A DNA stretch of 7,251 bases from Pyrinomonadaceae bacterium (GTDB lineage Bacteria; Acidobacteriota; Blastocatellia; Pyrinomonadales; Pyrinomonadaceae): assembly GCA_018060305.1 (NCBI GenBank), contig JAGOWF010000142.1:1-7251 (forward strand), read 5' to 3'. The notes below the pieces were generated by a model that did not search any database, was not told the origin of the DNA, and saw only the letters and a list, made by a program, of their open reading frames with translations. Positions within the stretch are counted from its first letter, which is position 1. Every line of letters begins with the position of its first letter. Positions 1-5,442 of this stretch are shown here, in pieces. The position numbers and the translations under genes were made by a program.

Positions 1-271
1 GCCGTCGCCTTTCGAGAAGTGCTCCAAAGGCTGCAATGAGCAGTCCGAGAACCAGCACTGATGGAACGAAGATGAAGGTTATCAGGTCGGCGTAGGGGTT
101 TTCAGCCTCGCCGATAACCTCTATAAGAACCAGCAGTGCAAAGCTCGTAAGGGCAGCCGCCGCGATCGCCAGCCCTACGAAACTCATATAGTTATGCAGC
201 AGTCCCGACGACATCCTTCTCGGTGGATCTGTTGTTGACTGAGTTACTTCTGGGGTTTTTGTTTCCCGCAT
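1..271 (-). CDS. NapC/NirT-like two-helix membrane protein, N-terminal 90 residues (partial)
   Basis: This is the 5' part of a gene that runs off the left edge. The ATG at 271 is preceded by GAAGG (279-283) with a 7-nt spacer. The 90 visible residues are a polar start of about 28 residues, a helix at about 31-50, a short loop containing ENPYADL at 57-63, a second helix at about 64-85, and a basic LERRR end. From memory of the family, this two-helix N-terminus with an NPY loop is common in NapC/NirT-type or related multiheme cytochromes of Acidobacteriota and deltaproteobacterial lineages, where the heme domain follows. No CxxCH lies in the visible part, so heme content is inferred. It is 104 bp downstream of the monoheme cytochrome gene on the same strand and may share its sigma-54 promoter. 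It could instead be an unrelated small membrane protein. Confidence 0.6.
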   Translation of the reverse strand, partial: MRETKTPEVTQSTTDPPRRMSSGLLHNYMSFVGLAIAAAALTSFALLVLIEVIGEAENPYADLITFIFVPSVLVLGLLIAAFGALLERRR

Positions 272-278
272 AGATTTA

Positions 279-283
279 CCTTC
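279..283 (-). promoter_or_regulatory. Ribosome binding site of the partial NapC-like gene
   Basis: GAAGG on the minus strand, 7 nt before the ATG at 271. It supports that start for a gene whose downstream part lies outside the window. Confidence 0.5.
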
Positions 284-307
284 GTCTGGTCGTTGTTATT
301 GATATAG

Positions 308-343
308 CAAGGCTGCCAGTCGGATCGCCAACTGACAGCCCTA
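308..343 (-). other. Intercistronic RNA hairpin
   Basis: On the minus-strand transcript GGCTGTCAGT (340-331) pairs with ACTGGCAGCC (320-311) as ten continuous pairs including one G-U, around a 10-nt loop. Three more wobble or A-U pairs extend it outward. On the plus strand the same stem would have a C-A mismatch, which suggests it acts in the minus-strand RNA. It lies between the monoheme cytochrome stop and the NapC-like start. No U tract follows, so a strong intrinsic terminator is unlikely. A partial attenuator or a processing/stability element between two genes of one transcript fits better. Confidence 0.4.
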
Positions 344-375
344 CTCAGGCCAAAAGGTGTCCGGCTCGCACCGGG

Positions 376-708
376 CTACTTGGTCTGTCGCAGGCTCCTC
401 ATATATTCGGCCAAAGCCCTGGCCGAGCTTTCGTCGATGCCCTTATCCGCGAATGCCGGCATATTTGGCGGCTTTTCGCCCTTCCTCCCCGCGAGGATGG
501 CGTGGACATGCTCCTCATCCGGCTTCGCAGCGTCATAGAATTTCGCAGCCGCCGGCGAATGACACATTGAACACTTCGCTTTGTAAAGGTCAGATGTCGC
601 GTCCGGCAGCCCAGCCCCTCTGGCCGGAGTTGAACGAAACATCATTAATAGCCCGATCAAGATCACAAAGACCACGATCGTTAACAATTTTATACGATTG
701 CTTTTCAT
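376..708 (-). CDS. Small membrane-anchored class I monoheme cytochrome c
   Basis: The product has 110 residues. A hydrophobic segment at about 8-24 is an uncleaved anchor or signal peptide and would place the rest in the periplasm. One heme-c site, CSMCH, lies at 46-50. A later NMPAF (82-86) supplies the likely distal ligand Met83, followed by a C-terminal helix (about 92-107). This is the order of a class I cytochrome c and implies His/Met coordination and a fairly high potential, unlike the His-rich multiheme neighbours. The ATG at 708 is chosen because an AGGAGG sits 5 nt before it. An in-frame ATG at 780 would lie upstream of the predicted transcription start near 761. The probable role is a single-electron shuttle or a subunit pairing with the NapC-like product downstream. 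The function is inferred from fold and neighbours, and no specific family is recognised. Confidence 0.9.
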   Translation of the reverse strand: MKSNRIKLLTIVVFVILIGLLMMFRSTPARGAGLPDATSDLYKAKCSMCHSPAAAKFYDAAKPDEEHVHAILAGRKGEKPPNMPAFADKGIDESSARALAEYMRSLRQTK

Positions 709-713
709 GAGAT

Positions 714-719
714 CCTCCT
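714..719 (-). promoter_or_regulatory. Strong Shine-Dalgarno that fixes the monoheme cytochrome start
   Basis: Perfect AGGAGG on the minus strand, 5 nt before the ATG at 708. It decides this start over the longer in-frame ATGs at 744 and 780, which have no comparable site. Confidence 0.85.
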
Positions 720-771
720 GAATAGATACTTCTTTCCGGCGCATTGCAACCGCGCCGCTATCCAATCTCAA

Positions 772-788
772 TGCAATCAATATGCCAA
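772..788 (-). promoter_or_regulatory. Sigma-54 (-24/-12) promoter of the monoheme cytochrome unit
   Basis: The minus strand reads TTGGCATATTGATTGCA. Against the known sigma-54 consensus YTGGCACGRNNNTTGCW it matches the whole TTGGCA block and the whole TTGCA block. The invariant GG and GC are exactly 10 nt apart. Only three less-conserved positions between the blocks differ. The predicted start point is near 761, giving a leader of about 53 nt with AGGAGG before the ATG at 708. A sigma-54 promoter needs an NtrC-type activator, and one is encoded in this window (5443-6846). Confidence 0.72.
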
Positions 789-831
789 GCCAGGCCCGCG
801 GCCATCCGTCGGAATGTGCCGAAAATACGGG

Positions 832-856
832 CTTTCGACAACGGAGCTGTCGAAAG
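832..856. promoter_or_regulatory. Perfect 9-bp dyad: candidate activator (enhancer) site or transcript-end hairpin
   Basis: CTTTCGACA-N7-TGTCGAAAG is a perfect inverted repeat with both arms 9 bp. Its centre (844) is about 83 bp upstream of the predicted sigma-54 start point, within the range where NtrC-family activators bind. It also begins 20 nt after the stop of the CbcL-like gene, so in that transcript it would form a 9-bp hairpin. The sequence that follows is CCCG and then UAUUUU, a poor and displaced U tract, so it would be a weak intrinsic terminator. The two roles do not exclude each other, and the sequence does not decide between them. Confidence 0.55.
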
Positions 857-875
857 GCGCGAAAAATACCGCAGT

Positions 876-2819
876 TTAGTGCTTCACCGTGAATAATGTC
901 ACGAAGATCGCGATCACCAGAAAAAGCCCGAGAAAATATGCGGCAAACCCAAAAACACGCGCGACAGCCCTAAATGACTTGGATGGCGGCGGAACGATGA
1001 TGCCGTCGAGCGTTCCATCGGCCACATGGCGTTCATACTCGACGGGCCTTTCTTCTTTGAACCACGAAAGCCGCACACGGCCGGTAAACATGACGAGGTC
1101 CATCGGAAAGTTCTCCGGCCGCAGATGATTATGGAAGAAATGGAACGCAAAGATGAACGCCGTCGCAAGCAGTGCCTCCTCACTGTGAACGATCATCGCG
1201 ATATTGAGCGCCTCGCCGGGCAGAAAGCGCGAGAAAAAGCTCGGGAACCAAAGCATTAGCCCCGAAAGCCCGATCACGGGCACGCCCCAGAATACGGCGA
1301 AGTAGTCGAATTTCTCCCAGTATGTAAAGCGGTCCAGCTTCGGTTTCGGCCCGAGATACAGGAACCAGCGGAACATCTGGAACGCGTCACTGACGTCCTT
1401 TGCACGAGGGATCATCGTCGTCGGGCCCTTGAAAGCCGACCAATCGAGCTCAACAAACGCCTTTCTGATCAGAAAGAACAGGTGATACCCCGCATATACA
1501 AAGGTAATGACCGCCGCCAGTCGGTGAATGAATCTAGTCACGCCTAGCCCGCCGTGGATCTCGACGAGCCATTTGCCCCAGTCAGTGAACGAATACATCA
1601 ACGGCAGACCGGTCGCGGCCAATGCCAGGAAACTGACAATGATCAAAACATGCGTTATCCGATGGCGCTTTGGAAAGCGTTCGACCCATTGGTCTTCCTC
1701 TTCGCGAATGCGTTTATGCGTTTCGCCCCGGATCATCGCGACGATAGACCTCTGGAGCCAAAGCACGGTGTGAACACCAAAGAAGCCGAACACGATCAAG
1801 AGCAGCCACTTCATAAACGTGTTCACCGAATATGTCCAAAAGCCTCTGTCCGGATTATTTGGCTCGGGGTGCGGATTGAACGATGCAAAGCTCGCCGTGG
1901 CGTTCTGATGACAGGTCGCGCAGGTCTGCACCACGTTTCCACGGTTGACGGACGACATCGGATCCGACGCCGGAAGATTATGATGCGGCGTGTGGCAATC
2001 AGCACATGTGGCCGCCAGCTTATAGTCAAGGGCTGTCGCCTGCCCGTGGAACGTATCGCGATATGTAGGTTTCTGAGCCTCATGACATTCCGTGCAGCGG
2101 TTTATCATGTGCATCGAAAAGTCGCGGATCGTCGCGGGTGAAGGCTTGTGTGATACCGCCTCGTGACAATCGATACACATCGGCGCCTTTGGATTGCCGT
2201 TCTTGAATGCCTTGCCGTGCGCGCTCGTTTCCCATTGCGGAACGATCCCTGAATGACATTTATTGCAGACGTTCGAAAGGTGTGTGCGATCCAGGCGAAA
2301 GTTATCGGCCCTGGTTGATTGGATCGTGTGCCGGCCATGGCAGTCTGAACATGAGGCCGCTCGCGTGTCGCCCTGATCCAAAAGCCGGCCGTGAATGCTC
2401 TCGTGAAACGAACTATACGCGTTCTCGTGGCATTTGCCGCACGTCTGCTCCTGCTTTGAGGCGTACACGGTCGAACGGGGATCGTCAGGAGGAAAGTCCG
2501 TCGTCATGTCGCCGCCAACAGTGTGACAATCCGTGCAGACAGCCGCCGGTTTCCCGTTCTCTTGGAGTTTGGCGTGGACGCTCGACAAGTACTGACGATG
2601 AGCATCCTTGTGAAATTGCTCACCCTCGCCGAGTTTTGGCAGCGTCGTGCCCGGGCCGTGGCATCCTGCGCACTCGAGCTTTACCGAATGCGACCTTGCT
2701 GGCGCGGGCGGCGTGGAAGCGTTGTCCTGAGCGGCTGAACGCCCGACGTAATTGAACACAAAAACTGCTGAAATAACCAGAAACGCACATGCGGGGCCCA
2801 GCTTCAGGGTGTTTTTCAT
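876..2819 (-). CDS. Nonaheme cytochrome c fused to six-helix cytochrome b (CbcL-like quinone oxidoreductase)
   Basis: The product has 647 residues. A signal peptide or anchor (about 1-30) is followed by a periplasmic domain with nine CxxCH sites starting at Cys 50, 95, 127, 157, 185, 215, 242, 272 and 300. Repeated S-x-H or F-H-G motifs between them look like distal ligands. Residues 335-645 form a membrane domain with six helices (about 335-356, 388-409, 429-451, 504-526, 538-562 and 620-645). Helix histidines 390, 432, 446, 545 and 560 are candidate b-heme ligands. Nine c hemes fused to a HydC/FdnI-type diheme cytochrome b is the known architecture of Geobacter CbcL, an inner-membrane quinol oxidoreductase used with low-potential extracellular acceptors. 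By analogy this protein joins the quinone pool to periplasmic cytochromes; the direction of flow is inferred. The ATG has GGGAGG 4 nt upstream, and the gap to the 15-heme gene is 19 bp. Homology to CbcL itself is not proven, so no symbol is assigned. Confidence 0.9.
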   Translation of the reverse strand: MKNTLKLGPACAFLVISAVFVFNYVGRSAAQDNASTPPAPARSHSVKLECAGCHGPGTTLPKLGEGEQFHKDAHRQYLSSVHAKLQENGKPAAVCTDCHTVGGDMTTDFPPDDPRSTVYASKQEQTCGKCHENAYSSFHESIHGRLLDQGDTRAASCSDCHGRHTIQSTRADNFRLDRTHLSNVCNKCHSGIVPQWETSAHGKAFKNGNPKAPMCIDCHEAVSHKPSPATIRDFSMHMINRCTECHEAQKPTYRDTFHGQATALDYKLAATCADCHTPHHNLPASDPMSSVNRGNVVQTCATCHQNATASFASFNPHPEPNNPDRGFWTYSVNTFMKWLLLIVFGFFGVHTVLWLQRSIVAMIRGETHKRIREEEDQWVERFPKRHRITHVLIIVSFLALAATGLPLMYSFTDWGKWLVEIHGGLGVTRFIHRLAAVITFVYAGYHLFFLIRKAFVELDWSAFKGPTTMIPRAKDVSDAFQMFRWFLYLGPKPKLDRFTYWEKFDYFAVFWGVPVIGLSGLMLWFPSFFSRFLPGEALNIAMIVHSEEALLATAFIFAFHFFHNHLRPENFPMDLVMFTGRVRLSWFKEERPVEYERHVADGTLDGIIVPPPSKSFRAVARVFGFAAYFLGLFLVIAIFVTLFTVKH

Positions 2820-2823
2820 AACG

Positions 2824-2829
2824 CCTCCC
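2824..2829 (-). promoter_or_regulatory. Ribosome binding site of the CbcL-like gene
   Basis: GGGAGG on the minus strand, 4 nt before the ATG at 2819 and inside the 19-bp gap after the upstream stop. It supports efficient translation from the shared operon mRNA. Confidence 0.7.
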
Positions 2830-2838
2830 TATTTCTAT

Positions 2839-4119
2839 CTATCGGCTAAACTGCCCGCCGACGTGACACCTCCTGCAGTTCGCAAAATCCTCGCCAAACG
2901 CTCCCTGGTTGTCGTGACACGTGGCGCACGATGTGCCGGCACCCTGTGCCTTGTGCATTCGGACGGTAGGCGCGGTCATCCGTCCGCCCGCAGGAGAGTG
3001 ACACGAATCGCAGCCCATGAATTCGTGTTTAGAGTGCGCGAAGTTGCCCGGTATGACCGCGCGCGATGGTTTTATATCCAGTCCACCGCCGATCTTGTGA
3101 CAGGCAAAACAGGTGCTCTTCGCCGCCGCCTGCTTCCCGGGCGCGTGGCACTGGAAACACGTCGCGTGCGCATTCTGGGTATTCGGGACTGAGAAATTCG
3201 CCGCCGCCGGCTTATGACACGAAGCGCAGTCATCCTTAGCGTGCACCGCGTGGCTAAACTGCACGCCAAAACGCGTTGACGACGGAAGTTCCGTATGGCA
3301 ACGTCGGCAATCGTTCATGCGCGACGGGCCGAAAGCCCGCTTTGAGTTGTGACAGGTAGAGCAACTGTTCGCGAGATTCTTGTGTTCCGAAACAGTGATC
3401 TCAGACATGTTGTTGCCGCCGAGCGGCCGGTGGCAGTTGTCGCATGAGACCCGCGAATGGTTCTTATGGTCGAAATTGAACCCGATCGCGGCCGACGAAT
3501 CAACGATGCGGTCGGCCGCACCGGGCTCGTGACAGGTCGAGCATGAACCGATATTCCTATCGCCGACTACCTTATCGGCGGTATGGCAAGTGAAGCATGA
3601 CGCATGGGCATCGCCGCCCGAGGGCACTGTCATCCCGTCGGCCTGAGTCGCGTGGCAGGTCGAACATGACGTCAAGCGAATGTGCGCCGGATGGTCAAAT
3701 TTCGTCCGAAAGCTGCTGATCGCCGGAAAGGGCTTGAGTTCGGCCGTGTCAGGCCCTGTGTGGCATGTAGAGCAGATCGGATGCGTCTTGTCCTCGAATT
3801 GGGGCGTGTGGCAGCCCGCACAGGGCGTGTGCGACGCAAACCTCGGCCTGAACGCCTCGTCCCGTTGCTGATGACAGAGCAGACACGGGATCTCCTGATG
3901 CCGTTCGTTGTCGTGACGAAACCTCGAGAAATCTACGTCTTCCATCTCGTCGGTGGAGACCATGTTCTCGGGCAGCGGTTTGAAAGGGCTTTCCGTCTCC
4001 TTCTTTTCAACGACGGAGCTTGTGCACGAAAACAGGAAACTCGAGATAAAGATCGTGACGGCAAGCGCGGCGAGCAGCAATTTGCCGCGATTCCGAATTT
4101 CCTCGGTTGGTGATGGCAT
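2839..4119 (-). CDS. Fifteen-heme modular cytochrome c, putative lipoprotein (five c7-like triheme units)
   Basis: The product has 426 residues. A hydrophobic segment (14-31) ends in FLFSC with Cys32 as the likely lipidated residue. Phe at -2 is not ideal for a lipobox, so lipidation is probable rather than certain. Fifteen CxxCH sites fall in five groups of three, with first cysteines at 79/100/116, 152/175/193, 226/253/271, 298/321/337 and 370/398/415. Each group opens with a His pair, FxHxxH in units 2-5 and a looser F-R-H-x4-H in unit 1, and has one His just before its second site. That gives three distal histidines per three hemes, as in triheme cytochrome c7 and its polymeric forms, so all hemes are probably bis-His and low potential. 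The likely role is a periplasmic or membrane-tethered electron wire between the inner-membrane partner and another carrier. It starts 7 bp after the upstream nonaheme gene, without a clear Shine-Dalgarno, so translation may be coupled. Confidence 0.9.
   Translation of the reverse strand: MPSPTEEIRNRGKLLLAALAVTIFISSFLFSCTSSVVEKKETESPFKPLPENMVSTDEMEDVDFSRFRHDNERHQEIPCLLCHQQRDEAFRPRFASHTPCAGCHTPQFEDKTHPICSTCHTGPDTAELKPFPAISSFRTKFDHPAHIRLTSCSTCHATQADGMTVPSGGDAHASCFTCHTADKVVGDRNIGSCSTCHEPGAADRIVDSSAAIGFNFDHKNHSRVSCDNCHRPLGGNNMSEITVSEHKNLANSCSTCHNSKRAFGPSRMNDCRRCHTELPSSTRFGVQFSHAVHAKDDCASCHKPAAANFSVPNTQNAHATCFQCHAPGKQAAAKSTCFACHKIGGGLDIKPSRAVIPGNFAHSKHEFMGCDSCHSPAGGRMTAPTVRMHKAQGAGTSCATCHDNQGAFGEDFANCRRCHVGGQFSR
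2842..3711 (-). repeat. Tandem duplication of a hexaheme block inside the 15-heme cytochrome
   Basis: Residues 137-282 (3711-3274) and 283-426 (3273-2842) are diverged copies of one two-module block of about 145 residues. The first modules of each copy share an AHxxCFxCH second site and a short spacing to the third. The second modules share a longer gap between sites 1 and 2 (27-28 residues), a His-Lys before site 2, an AFG segment and an identical CRRCH third site. Module 1 (about residues 64-136, 3930-3712) stands alone, so the order is A-BC-BC. This is seen in the protein; nucleotide identity has drifted. Confidence 0.7.
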
Positions 4120-4126
4120 GGCTAGT

Positions 4127-5287
4127 TCAGTTTCCCGTTACGGCCTTGCTGTGCGACTCAGGGATCGGTCGTCGGCCAAACGTAATGTGGCACATCACGC
4201 AATCAAACTTTTGATTCTTCTTCCTCTCTTCAAGCTCGATATTCACCACACCGCCGTCCGCGGCCGTGGCTGTTACGTGGCACATCGCACATGTGCCTAT
4301 TGCCACGCGGGCCGAGATCGGGTCCGTGGTGTTTATTGACTCGACCGTGTGACAGGTGGAACATTCCAGATCCGCATGCATCGCAAAATCGTGCCTGTAT
4401 TTTCCCGAGGAAATGCGCTGCTTCCAGATCAACTGTGTTCCGCGCTCCAGCCCTGTGATCTTTGCCGCCAACTGCGGGTCAAAATCTGCTCGTGGACTGG
4501 TTTGTATCGGCTTATGACACGTACCGCACTCCGCCGGTGTCGGGGCCATGCCGCCCTCGGCCGAATGACACGTGAAGCACTGTTGATGGCCGGTCGGGGC
4601 CGATTTGAACGTGCCTTTCTTCAGCCAGTATCGCGTGCCCCAGTTTTTGGGCAGAGGGGTGACAAATTCGTCAACGGAATCACCCTGCGGGGCGATCGTG
4701 CTGTGGCAGACCGCACAGGATGCTTCGTCGGCCTTCAGAGCGACATTCACAAAGGCACCGTTCAGTTTTGGCTTCGGATATCCGCTGACGATCCCGATGT
4801 GTTTGTCATGAGGGAAAAAGACCGCAAATGCCGGATCATGACCGATCGCTTTCGGACTCTTATCGAAGATCTCTCTTGGGTTTGGAAACGGGTGCCTCAC
4901 ACCTCCATCAGGTGAGGTCACCTGATGACAGACGGAGCAGATCTGCGGCGAGCGGCCTGTAAAGAACTGCTGTCGATGACAATTCACGCATGATTCATGC
5001 CTGGGATAGTCTGTGATGTCAGGGAACGCAGTGTTTTCCGAACGAACGATCTTCCAATTACCTGACGGAAACGAATGACACGACGTGCAATCATTTCGGT
5101 GGCCATCCGTCCCGTGCGAGAAAGTTGCGTCCTTCCGCACATTTCGAGCCGACCGAGAGACAGTCTTTTGTGCTTCAACACGGTTGGCTCCCATTCCATC
5201 GAAAGCAAGATACACCGCGATCGTCGTGATCCCACCCACAACAAACAGTCGGATGAAGCGATCGAGGGTGGGGCGACGAATTTCCAC
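4127..5287 (-). CDS. Membrane-anchored or exported nonaheme cytochrome c
   Basis: The product has 386 residues. A basic N-terminus and one hydrophobic segment (about 14-29) precede EAQ at 38-40, so it is either a cleaved signal peptide or an anchor. Nine CxxCH sites begin at Cys 67, 100, 117, 191, 237, 254, 309, 333 and 363, again in three triplets. The first two triplets open with His pairs (58/63, 160/163) and have a His three residues before the second site. The third has the pair 299/304 but no His before its second site, and its last two sites are CAMCH and CVMCH, so heme ligation may differ there. The start is GTG at 5287, because no ATG lies in frame between the upstream stop and residue 32, which would cut off the export signal. 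It heads the cytochrome operon and its stop is 7 bp before the 15-heme gene. It is a periplasmic electron carrier of unrecognised family, possibly related to the c7-type triheme proteins. Confidence 0.88.
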   Translation of the reverse strand: MEIRRPTLDRFIRLFVVGGITTIAVYLAFDGMGANRVEAQKTVSRSARNVRKDATFSHGTDGHRNDCTSCHSFPSGNWKIVRSENTAFPDITDYPRHESCVNCHRQQFFTGRSPQICSVCHQVTSPDGGVRHPFPNPREIFDKSPKAIGHDPAFAVFFPHDKHIGIVSGYPKPKLNGAFVNVALKADEASCAVCHSTIAPQGDSVDEFVTPLPKNWGTRYWLKKGTFKSAPTGHQQCFTCHSAEGGMAPTPAECGTCHKPIQTSPRADFDPQLAAKITGLERGTQLIWKQRISSGKYRHDFAMHADLECSTCHTVESINTTDPISARVAIGTCAMCHVTATAADGGVVNIELEERKKNQKFDCVMCHITFGRRPIPESHSKAVTGN

Positions 5288-5305
5288 AGTGGTTTCCGGC
5301 GCATT

Positions 5306-5311
5306 ATGATA
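5306..5311 (-). promoter_or_regulatory. Candidate -10 element for the cytochrome operon
   Basis: TATCAT on the minus strand (overlapped by CATAAT) would start transcription near 5299, 12 nt before the GTG at 5287. No good -35 is visible, since the hexamer at the right spacing is ATACCA. That is typical of promoters that need an upstream activator. The CRP/FNR-type palindrome is centred about 42 bp upstream of this start, the class II activation position. Confidence 0.42.
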
Positions 5312-5333
5312 GCGTGTTTCGCGCGTTTTGGTA

Positions 5334-5349
5334 TGTGATAAAAATCACA
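5334..5349. promoter_or_regulatory. CRP/FNR-family operator
   Basis: TGTGATAAAAATCACA is a perfect palindrome, TGTGAT-N4-ATCACA. It contains the known CRP consensus TGTGA-N6-TCACA without mismatch. It lies in the 155-bp divergent region between the cytochrome operon (start 5287) and the regulator gene (start 5443). Centred at 5341.5, it is about 42 bp from the proposed cytochrome start point and about 78 bp from the proposed regulator start point, so one site could control both. Whether the binder responds to cAMP, oxygen, NO or another signal cannot be told, and no CRP/FNR gene is in the window. Confidence 0.65.
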
Positions 5350-5384
5350 CCGAGTAGAGTGACAGCGAGCCAACCTCTGGTTTT

Positions 5385-5413
5385 TTGCGGTGCTGGATTC
5401 AAATTGCTACACT
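5385..5413 (+). promoter_or_regulatory. Candidate sigma-70-type promoter of the regulator gene
   Basis: TTGCGG (5385-5390), a 17-nt spacer and TACACT (5408-5413) give a plausible -35/-10 pair. Transcription would begin near 5420, leaving a leader of about 23 nt before the ATG at 5443. Both hexamers are imperfect. Confidence 0.35.
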
Positions 5414-5442
5414 GCGATAGCACGCGATCTGCGCGCATTGGA

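Noticed and set aside
337..353. Second possible sigma-54 site upstream of the NapC-like gene (minus strand TTGGCCTGAGTAGGGCT)
   Set aside because: GG and GC are 10 nt apart, but the -12 block is GGGCT rather than TTGCW and the A of TTGGCA is missing. It also overlaps the hairpin. Too weak to call.
709..780. Extended N-terminus (ATG at 780 or 744) for the monoheme cytochrome
   Set aside because: The 780 start lies upstream of the predicted sigma-54 start point, and neither ATG has a ribosome site. AGGAGG directly precedes the ATG at 708, followed by a clean signal anchor.
1554..2141. Long plus-strand open frames opposite the cytochrome genes (for example 1554-2141, 2207-2755, 4349-4915)
   Set aside because: They are antisense to strongly supported CxxCH-rich genes, are rich in Arg/Ser-type shadow composition, and show no domain or convincing ribosome site.
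2842..5100. Many short recurring strings such as GTGACAGGTCGA, which could suggest a CRISPR-like or DNA repeat array
   Set aside because: They are the reverse complement of codons for CSTCH-type heme motifs. Spacing follows the protein modules, and there are no constant-length spacers.
4984..5373. Minus-strand ATG frame starting at 5373 that would give the nonaheme gene region an ATG start
   Set aside because: It is in a different frame from the cytochrome and loses all heme motifs. The GTG at 5287 keeps the export signal and the nine CxxCH sites in frame.
5394..5408. Possible sigma-54 promoter for the regulator gene (CTGGATTCAAATTGCT)
   Set aside because: The GG-to-GC spacing is 9 nt instead of the required 10.
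5314..5442. Extended N-terminus of 43 residues for the NtrC-type regulator
   Set aside because: The extra residues match no domain, and the stretch holds the CRP/FNR palindrome and the likely promoter. The ATG at 5443 gives a standard receiver start.
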